Shown here: positions 9,056 through 20,625 of the stretch, one piece after another | Position numbering within the stretch: position 1 is the stretch's first letter | Layout: each line of letters starts with the position of its first letter | NCBI GenBank assembly: GCA_963728825.1 | Contig: CAVSLA010000005.1 | Span: 248,001 to 312,000, forward strand | DNA length: 64,000 nucleotides | DNA from: CAVREM01 sp963728825 | GTDB taxonomy: Bacteria; Acidobacteriota; Vicinamibacteria; Vicinamibacterales; CAVVIG01 | Reading direction: 5' to 3' | The notes under the pieces: generated by a model | Databases searched by the model: none | What the model saw: only the letters and a program-made list of their open reading frames with translations | What the model was told of the DNA's origin: nothing | Made by a program: the position numbers and the translations under genes

Positions 9056-10132
9056 ATGACTCGCATCGACGTCGACACACCGTCCCGCCGCTACGCCGTC
9101 ACGCTGGATGATGGGCTCCTCGAACGGCTGCCGCGGCTGCTCGAAGAAGTGAAGGCGCCGGCGCGCCGCTTCATCGTCTCGAGCCCGCTCGTCTGGCGCT
9201 TTCACGGTGCGCGGCTGGCCAAGGTCGGCATCGGCGAGCCAATCCTCGTGCCCGACGGCGAGCGATTCAAGAACCTTCAGAACGTCTCGCGCGTCTACGA
9301 GACGCTGATTCGCGCCAACGCCGATCGCGCCTCCACGCTGCTGACATTCGGCGGCGGCGTGATCGGCGACATGGCCGGATTCGCGGCGGCCACCTACCTG
9401 CGCGGCATCGCGCTGATCCACGTGCCCACGACGCTGCTCGCCCAGGTGGATGCGTCGATCGGCGGAAAAGTCGGCGTCAACCATGCGCTCGGAAAAAATC
9501 TGATCGGGGCGTTTTATCAGCCGGCTGCCGTGGCGATCGACCCCTCGGTGCTGAACACGCTGCCGCGCCGCGAGTTCCGGGCCGGACTCTACGAGGTGAT
9601 CAAGTACGGCATGACCTCGAGCCGCGAGCTGTTCGAGCAGGTGGGACGCGAGCGAACCGCGATTTTCTCGAAGGAGCCCGGTCCGCTGACGTCGGTGATT
9701 GCCGCCTCGTGCCGCATCAAAGCGACGGTCGTGGCGGCCGACGAAAAGGAGGCCGGACCGCGCCGGGTGCTGAACTTCGGGCATACGGCGGGACACGCGC
9801 TGGAGGCGGTGACGAAGTACCGCCGCTATCGCCACGGCGAGGCGGTTGCTTACGGGATGCTCGTCGCCGCCGAGCTCGGCGTGATGCGCGGCGCCCTTGC
9901 CGCCGCCGATCGGGCTGCCCTGGCCAGCCTGATCGCCAGCCTCGGGCCCCTCCCACCGATTGCGGATGTCACCACACGGGAGATCCTCGAGGCGATGCAG
10001 CACGACAAGAAGATGGTTGCCGGCCGGCTCAACTTCGTCCTGCCCACGGGCATCGGCAGCACGACGATCGTCGACGACATCACGGAGAAGGAAATGAAGG
10101 CGGCGTTGGTGAAGGTCGGATTAAAGAAATAA
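9056..10132 (+). CDS. aroB: 3-dehydroquinate synthase
   Basis: Second enzyme of the shikimate pathway; converts DAHP to 3-dehydroquinate using NAD and a divalent metal. The 358-residue protein shows the NAD/phosphate segments DGERFKNLQN (67-76), GGGVIGDMAGFAAATYLRG (99-117) and PTTLLAQVDASIGGKVGVN (124-142), plus the zinc-ligand motifs NFGHTAGHALEA (about 240-251) and RHGEAVAYGM. ATG 9056 is chosen over an open upstream GTG because the family starts a few residues before the first strand and the upstream codons run through the hairpin at 9026-9047. No other shikimate gene is adjacent. Confidence 0.96.
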   Translation: MTRIDVDTPSRRYAVTLDDGLLERLPRLLEEVKAPARRFIVSSPLVWRFHGARLAKVGIGEPILVPDGERFKNLQNVSRVYETLIRANADRASTLLTFGGGVIGDMAGFAAATYLRGIALIHVPTTLLAQVDASIGGKVGVNHALGKNLIGAFYQPAAVAIDPSVLNTLPRREFRAGLYEVIKYGMTSSRELFEQVGRERTAIFSKEPGPLTSVIAASCRIKATVVAADEKEAGPRRVLNFGHTAGHALEAVTKYRRYRHGEAVAYGMLVAAELGVMRGALAAADRAALASLIASLGPLPPIADVTTREILEAMQHDKKMVAGRLNFVLPTGIGSTTIVDDITEKEMKAALVKVGLKK

Positions 10133-10139
10133 CCCTAGA

Positions 10140-10306
10140 GATTTCAGGATTTGAGGATTTTAGGATTTGAGGATTTGAGGATTTATGGCGGACCTAAGAG
10201 GTCCGCCCTACGTACGTAGGCCGGGCCTCTCAGGCCCGGCGTTCGCGGGCGGTCCGTTCCCGTTCTGAAATCCTCAAATCCTGAAATCCTGAAATCTCAT
10301 TTGAGG
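10140..10306. repeat. inverted octamer arrays flanking two palindromes (aroB / ABC permease junction)
   Basis: This junction between two convergent genes consists largely of repeats. 10140-10187 holds six 8-bp units of the type ATTTGAGG. 10187-10207 is the REP-like palindrome seen at 2925. 10220-10240 is a second palindrome (GCCGGGCCT / AGGCCCGGC). 10267-10300 holds units of the complementary type CCTGAAAT, so the octamer arrays form inverted arms around the palindromes. The same octamer family recurs between rpsD and rpsK (60718-60854). Confidence 0.85.
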
Positions 10307-10308
10307 AT

Positions 10309-12049
10309 TTATTCCCTCATTGCCTCGAGCGCCCGCACCCCCGAACGCATCGACAGCAGCCAGGTCGCGATGCTGAGCGTGGCGACGCCGACGAATGCCA
10401 GGCCGATGCGCAGCTGATCGCCGAGCGTCAGCGGCTGCTCCCGCACCATCCTGAACAGGTAGACCGCGGACGACCACCCCAGGGCCGCGATCGTCACGAT
10501 GATGAAGAGGACCGCCAGGATCATGAAGGCCACGCCGCCGTAGGAGCCGGCGACCTGATTGGTGTCGGCGCCGAACCGCGGATATTTCGCGCCGAGGCCG
10601 ATCGCCAGGCCGACCAGCGCGAAGGTCATGAACACGATCCCGAACGCCGACACCAGCTTCAGGAACGGATCGACGCCGAGAAACTCGTTGGCGGTGATGG
10701 TGAGCCCTTCGGTCAGGACCAGAATCGGCAGAATGCCGGTCCAGAACTTCGACCAGAGGAAATCGCGAAACGACACCGGCGATACGCGGATGATCCAGAA
10801 CGCACTGCCTTCGGCGGATACCGCCGGGAATACGAAGCGGACCGCCACCGTCGCCAGCACGAAGCCGGCGAGGCCGAGGTTCAGAAAGGCGTAGGCGTTC
10901 TTCAGCACGCCGCTCATGTAGGGAATGCGATTCAGATCGATCGCGCGGAAGTTGTAGAGATACAACAGCACGAGCGCCAGCAGCGGCAGGAGCTGCAGCC
11001 ACTGGCTGACGTCGCGCAGAAAGACCTTGACGTCTTTCACGAACAGCTGCCGCCGCACGGTCGACAGCGGCAGCACGCCGGCCACCGCATCGACCACCTT
11101 CAAGGGAGTCGACACGCGCCTTGGCCGCTTCCTGGGAGCGGCTGTAGCCGACGAACTGCCAGCGCTCGTGCGCGGCGCCCAGCATCACCGTGAACGCCAG
11201 CGCCGTCGTCCACAACGCCGAGCCGTGCAGCGCGTCGACGCCGCCATGCAGCGCGGCAAACAGCGACTCGCCGGCCCAGAACGACGGCAGCATCGGCGTG
11301 ATCGGCGATTGCAGCGTCGCGAAGAAGTCGGCGATGTCGGGGAGCGATTCGACGCGCATCAGCCGCTCGGGCTGGATGAAACGAAACACCAGCACCAGGC
11401 CGACCCCGAAAATCAGGCCGGTCAACATCAACACGTCCCGGGCGCGCCGCGCCGGAAAGACGTTGACGATGAGCAGCGTGACGGCGGCGCCGACCGCGAC
11501 CGGGATGGCCGAGAACGGCGCGACGACGACCACGGCCGTGACGTAGAACTGCCACGGGGCGCCGCGGGCGGCGCCGACCCCGAGCAGCACCGGCGTCAGA
11601 AAGACGACGACCATCCATGAGGCCTGGATGACGGTCCGCGAGAAGCGCGCGAGAAAGAGACGACGCGAGGCGACCGGTGCCACCAGAAGCAGCCGCAGGT
11701 CGTCGGCAAGAAAGAACGTCGACAGCGACGTCACCACGCCGCTGAAGGCGAGAAAGGCGAGAAACGATGACGAACAGCCAGGACAGGCCCAGCCGGAGCA
11801 GGAAGTCGCCGAACTCCTCGTAGCCGAGCAGCTGACCGAGTGAGCCAGTAGGCGCCGCCGAACAGCGCGGCGAACACGCCGATGCCGATGCCGCCGAAGA
11901 TGGCGACCCGCACGAAGATCGCCGCGGTCGGCGCGCCGGGCGCGATTGCGCGAGGCGAGCAGGTGCGGCGCGAGCAGAAACGGAAACGCCGGGCCCTGGA
12001 CCGCGCTGACCCGAGGGCCGTGGCCCGAGGGGAGCCAAAGACCCGTCAT
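10309..12049 (-). CDS. ABC-2-type exporter permease, interrupted by about four frameshifts
   Basis: Membrane subunit of a putative ABC exporter, about 575 residues once frames are joined. The intact C-terminal half (10309-11115) shows at least six hydrophobic segments. Upstream pieces in other frames join as LLASRN / APGAPTAAIFVRVAIFGG / LGQLLGYEEFGDFLLRL / FLAFLAFSGVVTSLSTFFL, with shifts near 11942, 11840, 11768 and 11112; removing one base at each restores a continuous hydrophobic protein. No signature assigns a substrate. The start overlaps the ATPase stop by 4 bp (ATGA). Intact motifs across the breaks argue for consensus errors rather than decay, but a true pseudogene cannot be excluded from one sequence. 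Confidence 0.75.
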
Positions 12050-12804
12050 ACGGCCTCGTCAATCTCCTGCAGCGCAGACCCGCCGGTCAGCTTCAGGAAC
12101 ACCGATGTCAGCTGATCGTCCTCGCCGCCGGCGAGCGCGCGCACCTCGTCGACGGTGCCGCTGGCGACGATCCGCCCTTTGTTGATGATGCTCAGTCGAT
12201 GGCAGACTTCCTGCGCCACTTCGAGCGTATGGGTGCTCATCAGGATCGCCACGCCGCTCTCGCTCATCCGGCGGAAGACGTCCTTGATCAGCCGCGCGCC
12301 TCGCGGATCGAGGCCCGACCATCGGTTCGTCGACCGCGACGGCACGCGGCCGGTGAAGAAACGCGGCGCTCATCACCAGCCGCTGCTTCATGCCGTGTGA
12401 GAAGCTCTCGATCAGCTCGTTCTCCCAGCGCCGCAGCTCGAACAGGTCGAGCATCTCGTGAACGCGACTCATGACGCCGTTGCCGTTCAAGCCGTACAAG
12501 CCCGCCATGAAATCGGAGAAACTCGCCGGCGGTCAGCTTCTCGTAGATGAACGGGCCGATCGGGGATGAAGCCGAGTGAGCGCCTTGGCGGCTTCCGGCG
12601 CCGCCGCCAGATCGTGGCCGTTGACGATCACCCGGCCGGCCGTCGGTTTCAACAGGCCGGCAATCATCCGCAGCGTCGTCGTCTTGCCGGCGCCGTTCGG
12701 CCCGAGGAAGCCATGAATCTCCCCTTCGGTTCGACGGTAATGTTGACGTGATCGACGGCCGTGAACCGGCCGTACTGTTTGACGAGATCGTGGACGGCAA
12801 TCAT
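12046..12804 (-). CDS. ABC transporter ATP-binding protein, interrupted by frameshifts
   Basis: Nucleotide-binding subunit of the exporter, about 252 residues after joining. It begins MIAVHDLVKQYGRFTAVDHV. After a shift near 12722 comes Walker A GFLGPNGAGKTTTLRMIAGL, then FIYEKLTAGEFLRF, the signature-like SFSHGMKQRLVMSAAFLHRP, the Walker B region (VDEPMVG / LDPRGARLIKD, split near 12312) and the STHTLEVAQEVCHRLSIINKG H-loop region. Shifts lie near 12722, 12580, 12510 and 12312. In the residue order AVAVDEPMVGL, 'AVDEP' stands for the usual LLLDEP. It has 4-bp overlaps with the transglutaminase upstream and the permease downstream, so the three were one translationally coupled unit. Confidence 0.8.
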
Positions 12805-14380
12805 GGTGCCCCTCGCCCGACGAGAATCGGCGTCGCCCCGGCGCTCGAGCTCGACGTCGAGCACGTCCATCCTCAGGCGGCCGATCATCGGCAGAATCGC
12901 CGCCTGCTTGTCGAGTCCTCCGCGCGCGAGGCGAACGTGCGTCGCATCCGCTGGGAACTGATTGAACGTCGGATCAACGGGCAGCCAGAGCCCGCGGCCG
13001 CCATCCTCGAGATACACCTCCGGCCAGGCGTGATAGTAGAAGGCGCCCTGGATCCCGCGGACGTAGGCCAGTCCGACGGCGATCCGCGCCGGGATGCCAA
13101 GCGCGCGGGCCAGCGCGACATACAACGCCGTGTGCTCGTTGCAGTCGCCGACTTTCGTCCGCAGCACCTCGCGCGCGGACGGCAGGCTGACGGTCGGCTT
13201 CTTGTCGAGGATGGCATTGACGTGACGGGTCAGCCGCTCGGCTTCTCTCGAGCGGTTGCCGGCACGCCCGCCACCGCCGCTTCGGCTTCCGCGCGGATTT
13301 CGGGAGCATCACTTTCGATGAGCGGCTCCGGGACGGAGGTGCTTCGCGCATCGGGATCCGGCGCGCCCGGCGACGAAGTGACCGGGCGTCGACGATATCG
13401 ACGACGTCGCCGGCGATCGTCTGGCCCGACGCCCTGCAGCTCGGGGTGCGACAGATCGGCGCCGGTCAAGCGGAACCGCAGACGACGCACGTCGCGCGGC
13501 TCGTCAATCCGCTGCTTCATGATCGGCACGACCGCCGAGAGCCTGAGGAGGTCGGTCTGGACACGCTGCGGGACCGCCAAGCCGTCGGGCCGTCTCCGCC
13601 GGTTCCTGGATGGTCATCAGGCCGAGCGGACTCTCTTCTCGCACGACCTCTCCGGTGTCGGTGACCCACGCGGTCGTCTGCAATCCCTTGAACGATCATC
13701 TCGACGCGGAACGCCGGGCACGCTGGTATTGCCCGCCCTCACGATGGCGCGGCTGCCAACAATCGCTTCCACCGGTGCGTTGGTCAGCGTCGCCGGATCG
13801 AACATGCGTCCACTGGTGCCGCGCCCCAGGGAACAAGTCCGCTGTTGGCAAGAATCCGCGAGAAGTTGAGGTTCATCGTCGGCGGTTCTGCCAGCTCGAT
13901 CACTTGCTGCCGGGTGGCGCCGCCCGATGTGATGTCGACCGTCAGGCGGCAGTGCGTCGCTCGACAGGCGACGGGCGTTCGACCGATCCGCGAATCGCAA
14001 TCGCGCCGGTGCCGGGATCGAGCGAGAACTCGAACGACCGCAGCGCGAAGTCTCGGTCGACTTCGCGCCGTCGTCTTCATCACCGCGGCGGTCGTCGCGC
14101 CGAGCAACGACATCTGGAGCTGACCGTCTTCTTGAATCCGGAACCCGTTCTCCGAATCCGGGTGGTCTGACGGACGGTGAATCCGATCTTCTCGCCGCGG
14201 TAGTAGACGCCGTGCCAGACGGCGGTCGGACCGTATTGCGCGAGGTTGGCCGACAGCGCGCCGGGCGAGGCCTGACAGGTACGCGCGGTTGATCGACGAC
14301 CGCCATGCAGCCGACCCACGCCAACAGCATCGCGAAGGACAGCGGTCGGGTCATCGAGCGCGGCAGCGGCCTGAGGAGCC

Positions 14381-14384
<4 letters not shown>
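12801..14384 (-). CDS. transglutaminase-like (TGc) protein, interrupted by many frameshifts
   Basis: About 525 residues after joining fragments. The N-terminus carries a hydrophobic segment (LSFAMLLAWVGCMAVV), so it is exported or membrane-anchored. A long unassigned region follows, then a transglutaminase core with all three catalytic elements: Cys in KVGDCNEHTALY, His in YYHAWPEVYL and Asp in LPVDPTFNQF. In bacteria this fold serves as a protease or crosslinking domain. One shift near 12840 falsely fuses the end to the ABC ATPase; the correct frame ends GATPILVGRGAP-stop with the TGA overlapping the ATPase ATG. The start overlaps the regulator stop by ATGA. Some ten single-base shifts are needed to restore the frame, a minority of them requiring an added base. 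Confidence 0.75.
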
Positions 14385-15791
<1,407 letters not shown>

Positions 15792-15802
15792 CAGCGACCG
15801 CT

Positions 15803-16349
15803 TCAGCGCAACCAGCCAGCGGGCACGCCGGCCCGGCGCGCTTCTTCTTCCAGGTCGGCGATGGCTTTCTTGCCTGCTTCGATTTGCGCTTTCAGCCGCT
15901 CGAGCTCGGCCGTTGCCTTCTGGCGGTCATTGGCGATCACGGCTCTCTGCGCGGGATCGTCACGATTCACGAAGTCGGCAGAAAGGGAGTTGACCCGTGT
16001 CTGGAGCGCCTCGACATACGTCTGATCGCGTTGGAGCTGGGTGCGCAGCTCGTTCATGCGGCCCGACCAATAGGCCTGATCTTTCGCAGGCTCCTGGTCC
16101 GCTGGTTTTTGGGTTTCCTTCGCCGCCGCCGGATCCGTCGGATCGGCCGGTTTGGGCGGGAGGCGGAGCGGCCGTCCCGGGCGGCAGCGTCCCGAGGTCT
16201 TTGTTCGTGTAGACCTTGCCCGTGGCCTTGACGGTCTTGCGCCGATCTTCTTCCTTTTTCGCCGCATCAGCCAGCGACTGCCCACGCAAGGCCGTACCGC
16301 AGAGCCCGACGATCGCGAGGGTGACGAGTGCGGGAATGTGCAGGCGCAT
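15803..16349 (-). CDS. small secreted coiled-coil protein, one frameshift
   Basis: About 181 residues after joining at about 16155-16165. A signal peptide (MRLHIPALVTLAIVGLCGTALRGQ) precedes a Lys/Glu-rich stretch (LADAAKKEEDRRKTVKATGKVYTNKDL), a Pro-rich linker, then a long charged helix with heptad character (MNELRTQLQRDQTYVEALQTRVNSL; KATAELERLKAQIEAGKKAIADLEEEARR). The frame breaks in the C-rich linker, a typical homopolymer-error place. A periplasmic structural or scaffolding role is possible, but I do not recognise a family. It starts 48 bp after the TPR gene and sits 11 bp before the regulator, so it may link the pilus operon and the regulator operon. Confidence 0.65.
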
Positions 16350-16397
16350 GGCTACCCAGACGAGATATCGGTCCCAAACCCATTCTAGCGTAGGGGA

Positions 16398-17354
16398 TCA
16401 ACGCCCTCGTGGCCCGGCGACGGTGCTACGAGCCCGGCGCCGGCGAGGCATTTGCGCGCCGGTTGCAGCGGTCAGGGCCTGGACGTGAGCCTTGACCTTG
16501 CCGGCATCGGGCGCATTTGGTTCCATCTTCAGATAAGTCTCGAACGCCTTGCGCGCTTCGGGCAGCCGGCCAGCGGCCTGCAGGGTGTTGCCGAGGGCGA
16601 GGTGGAAACTGGCTTCGGCCGGGGCGAGCTGAATCGCCGCTTCGAACGCGACGATGGCAGCCGGATAGTTGCCCACCCGATGAAGAGCGAGCGCCAGGTT
16701 GAACTGTGTGGCGTAGTCTTCCGGGAACAGCCGCGCGGCCTCCCGATACTCCTCGATCGCCCGTTCCCAGTCCCCCTGTCGGCCGACGGCGTGCGCCAGA
16801 TTGAAGTGATAGGCCCAGCGGTCGGGGGCCAGCTTGATGGCCAGCTCGAATCGCTCGATCGCACCGGCGACGTCGCCCTGCCGGTCGAGGATCTGCCCGA
16901 TGTTGTTCAGCGCCTCGGGATCGTCGGGCTTGCGTTCCAGGGCGCTTTCGAACTGCTGCCGAGCCTTTTGCAGATCGCCCGAAAGGTAGGCGGCGGTCGC
17001 GGACCGCGAAAGGTCGAGGAACTCACCGGGTGCGGCAACGCTGTTGCTTCGATCCGCCCCCGGCGCACTCGGCGCGGACGCCGGCGCGGCGGCGGTCTGC
17101 GACAGGCTCGGCGCCGGGCGATCGGCCTGCGCATCGTCGTGAATACTCTCGGGACGGTTGAGCCACGCGAGCGCCCCCACCATCAGAATTGCGATCACCG
17201 CGGCACCCGCCATCAGGCGCTGTTGTATGCCGGTGAGCTTCTGGATGCGCGGCGGCTCCGGTGCCGCAACCAGAATCTGATTGCAGCGCAGACAGCGGTC
17301 CCGATCCGATTGAATCCGCGCGCCGCATGCGGCGCAGGTGACAAAGTTCGGCAC
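16398..17354 (-). CDS. zinc-ribbon, membrane-anchored TPR protein
   Basis: 318 residues. An N-terminal zinc ribbon (C7, C10, C21, C24) is followed by one transmembrane helix at about 45-65 and a Pro/Ala-rich linker. From about residue 118 come at least four TPR units (AYLSGDLQKARQQFESALERKPDDPEALNNIGQIL; GDVAGAIERFELAIKLAPDRWAYHFNLAHAVG; and so on). The topology implies a cytoplasmic zinc ribbon and periplasmic TPRs. Six base pairs separate it from the pilY1 stop, so it is the last gene of the minor-pilin operon. A role in pilus assembly is inferred from that position only. Confidence 0.85.
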   Translation of the reverse strand: MPNFVTCAACGARIQSDRDRCLRCNQILVAAPEPPRIQKLTGIQQRLMAGAAVIAILMVGALAWLNRPESIHDDAQADRPAPSLSQTAAAPASAPSAPGADRSNSVAAPGEFLDLSRSATAAYLSGDLQKARQQFESALERKPDDPEALNNIGQILDRQGDVAGAIERFELAIKLAPDRWAYHFNLAHAVGRQGDWERAIEEYREAARLFPEDYATQFNLALALHRVGNYPAAIVAFEAAIQLAPAEASFHLALGNTLQAAGRLPEARKAFETYLKMEPNAPDAGKVKAHVQALTAATGAQMPRRRRARSTVAGPRGR

Positions 17355-17360
17355 GCGTCG

Positions 17361-20300
17361 TTACCTTACTTCGCGCCAGGAGAGGATCCGGACTCCCGCC
17401 TGGCCGATGCCGTTGTTGTAGTCGGTCGAATCGCCGAACATCTGAACCTTCGAGCCGCCGGCGCCAAACACCAGATGCTGGTCGACGATGAACGGCGCCG
17501 TGGCGCGCTGCCCGGCGATGGTCTTGACGAGCGGCGTGTCCTGTTTCGAGTTGACGACGTTGTCGCCGGTGTTGTCGTAGGCCGGTCCGCCGATGAAAGT
17601 GAACGCGTAGAGCCGCGCATCCGGCGCCGAGCACAGCTGGTTGAGCAAGGTCGTCGTGAAAAAGACGATGTCGCCGGCGACCGCCGGGAAGGCGGTCACC
17701 CGTTCGTCCGAGGTGATGGTCGTCCCGGCAGACGTCTTGGCCAGCAGCTTCTCGAATGTCTTGCTGCCGCTCGCCCCACCGTCGAGGATGCCGAGCAGGC
17801 GATAAAAGGTGTTCTTGTCGGTCTGTGGCAACAGATCCGAGCCGGTACCGAAGAACACGTACTGGTTGGTGCTGACCGTCACGGTCGCCATCGAGTTGTA
17901 GATCGGCTGATCCGATCCGGCGGAGTACAGCCTGGTCGTGGTGTTGATGGTCGGCGTGGTGCCACTCAGCCCGACGTCGAAGCGCCACAAGTTGCCGTCG
18001 AGATCGCCGACATAAATTTTTGTCACGAAGCGTGAATCGCTTGGACCGGTCGCCACCGGATCGGTCTGCAGGGCATTTTTGCTGCGCAGGCATCCGGCTG
18101 CGCCGTTGTCGGTCGCGCAGTTGTTGTTGGTCTCGTTCACGCCGTCGCTGCCCACGTCCTTGCTGGCGTGAACGACGCCGGTTTTGGCGTCAACGATGTA
18201 AAACGTCGTGCCGGCGACCGTGCCGCCGCGATTGGCCTGCTGCTGCACCGAGAACGGCAGGAAACCCGAGCCGAGCATGACCGTGTAGGGGCCGGTCGGC
18301 CCGTAGATCTGGCCGACCGCGGGGTCGGACCAGGTCTGCCCGACGCTCTTCTCGACAGCGGTCGCGGTGGCCGACAGATCGCCGTAGGTCCCAATCGTCG
18401 GATCGAACTTGGTGTAGGACGGGAACGACCAGTTGAGCGTGATGCGGTTCGCGTTCGAGAAATAGTTGAGAACCTGATCGACTGTGGGTGTGACGTCGGC
18501 GTCGCCGCCCAGCACGTCTTCCATGTCGTCCATCGTCACGTCGAAGGATTGATAGAACGTGCCACCGGGACCCTCACCGATGATCAGCGAGGTCCGCCAT
18601 TTGTCGTCGTACTTCACGTCGGAAATCTTTGGCGAGCTGTCGACGAAATGGGCAAAGGCGCCGACCGGCTGGCCGTCGACGAGCGTCTTCAGCTTCGGCA
18701 GCAGGTTCAGCTGGAATGAAGCCCCACACTTCGACGCCGAGCCGCGCGTCGATCGCTTCGAGCATGCCGCTGTTGGTCCCGACCCACACGATCGATCGCC
18801 GCTTCTCGTTGTCCGAGCGGAAAGCCGGATAGTCGGCATCGGGCGGCGGATCGAGCGACGGCGGATTCATCATCGCTGGCGTCGAGCTGACGATGGCGCC
18901 GAGCGGCATGGCCCGCACGGCGTTGATGACGGTGGTCGCATCGGCCACGCTCATGTTCATCATCGGCGCGAGGGTGGCGACGTTGTCGGTATGAAAAGCG
19001 ATCATCGCGCCGGCCGCGGTCGTGGTGTAGAGGTTGCGGCGCGTGACGTCCGGCGCGGCGGCACAGGCCGAACCGGGCGCGCAGGCCTGCCAGAGCAGCG
19101 TTCCGTCGGACACGAATTTGTAGCCTGACGGCTGGCTGCCGTCGGTGACCGGCTTGTAGACCCGGAAGCCGCGCAGCAGGCCGTCGAATCCCGGCAGCGA
19201 AAAGCCCGCCGTGACGAGCAGATTCGAGCGGAGCGGAATCTTCACGCCCTGTTTGTCGAGGATGTTGGTCGAGTCCGGAACGAGCGCGGCGCCAGTGATG
19301 TCGCGCGCGGCGTCGAGGTTGACGCTGCCGATGATCGGGCTGGTCACCTGATGTTCCGTCATGCGGCCGATCGGCGGGTAGATGGTCGGCAGCGTGTTGA
19401 AGTCGCTGGCGTCGGCAAAGGCGTGCTGAATCGCGATGTTCACCGCCTTGACGACCTCCGGCACGATCATCGTGCCCGCTGGCGCCGTGACGCCGGCGGT
19501 CGACAGCTGCGCCGGCGAGTTGAATGCGGCGTCGATCATCGCCTTGGTGATCTCGAAGTACTGCCCGCCGGTCCTGGTGGCGACGGCGCGCAGCCCGGCC
19601 ACCTCGTTCATGGCCGGTGCAATGGCGATCACATACACCGGCACGCGGCGGCCGCTGATGTTGAGAAAGCTGGCGGAGGCGGCGTCGAGGGCCGTGTTGT
19701 CCAGGCCGCTCGTCGTCCCCTCTCCGCCACCGGTGACGAGCACGACCACCGTGTTGCGGCACGTCGGATCGTTGTTGAGCGCAATCAGCCGCGCCGCTTC
19801 CGTCCGGGCGTCATCCAGCATCAGCTTGACCGGCGCGTCGATAGTGTTGAGGTCGTCGTTGCCGGCCGGCAGCAGCCCGCCGGCGGCCCTGGTGCTGCGA
19901 CCGAGCATCGTCATCACATCAGCCGGCGTCTGAAGGTCGGCCCGCGCCATCACGACGCCGGTCGTGTTCGACGCGCCGTTGTTGGTCGCGCCGACGCTTG
20001 GTCGCGAAATCGGCCAACGGCCGAGGAGCGACCCGGACTCGGTAATGAGCTGCGCCATGTCAGCCACTGCGACCGGCCCGGCGTTGCCCTGCGTGGCGAG
20101 CGCGGGGTTGGTCTGACGCATCTTCAACAATCCGAAGCGCGCGACGGTCTTGTTCTCGTCGACGGCCTGGTAGAGGGCGGCACGGGCGACCGACATCCGC
20201 GTCTGCGCCTCGAACAGCGCATACATCAGCGGCAGCCGATCGCCGACGGTCTGAATCGTCGTCGCGTTGAACTTGTCGCCGCCGTTGTTCGAGTGCTCGA

Positions 20301-20625
20301 GGTTGTTGTAGCGGCGGCGATAGAAGAACTGCGTGTTGGCGTCGGTCACCCCGAGGTTCTGCTGCCACAGCGGATTCCCGGGGTTCTTGGCGTAGATGAA
20401 CGGGTCGTAGTAGTGGCTGCTGGCGATCGACGTCGCCACGTTGGTCGGATTGGTCGGCGCGCTCCGCTGCATGCGGTGCGACGTGTCGACGACGAACAAG
20501 ACGTTGGGCGGTGCGGTCTTCAGAAACAGCAGCGGATCGACCTGCGCCACGGCAGGCGAGGCCGCCGCCACCACGAATAGCGCGGACGCCACCGCCCGCA
20601 CGGGAAAAGGCAGCCGGGGACTCAT
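17361..20625 (-). CDS. pilY1: PilY1-type pilus tip adhesin, one frameshift
   Basis: Large secreted type IV pilus tip/adhesion protein, about 1087 residues after joining. A signal peptide covers about 1-28 (MSPRLPFPVRAVASALFVVAAASPAVAQ). An N-terminal von Willebrand A-like domain has a degenerate MIDAS (VLFVVDTSHRMQ) and VVVLVTGGGEGTT. The C-terminal half is a PilY1-type beta-propeller (IVWVGTNSGMLEAIDARLG; YVGDLDGNLWRFDVG). The two halves are in different frames, meeting near 18722. Deleting one base gives WGFIQLNLLPKLKTL, the usual PilY1 junction, so an indel error is likely. The start ATG shares one base with the pilX stop. Together with PilX, W, V and FimT it would form the pilus tip complex. 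Confidence 0.9.

Noticed and set aside
10274..12049. 591-codon minus frame read as one continuous protein
   Set aside because: Only its middle portion is membrane-protein-like; both ends are out of the true frame. It is a mosaic created by frameshifts.
12664..13167. apparent transglutaminase-ABC ATPase gene fusion
   Set aside because: The fusion depends on one extra base near 12840; the alternative frame gives a proper stop overlapping the ATPase ATG, as at the other junctions of this operon.
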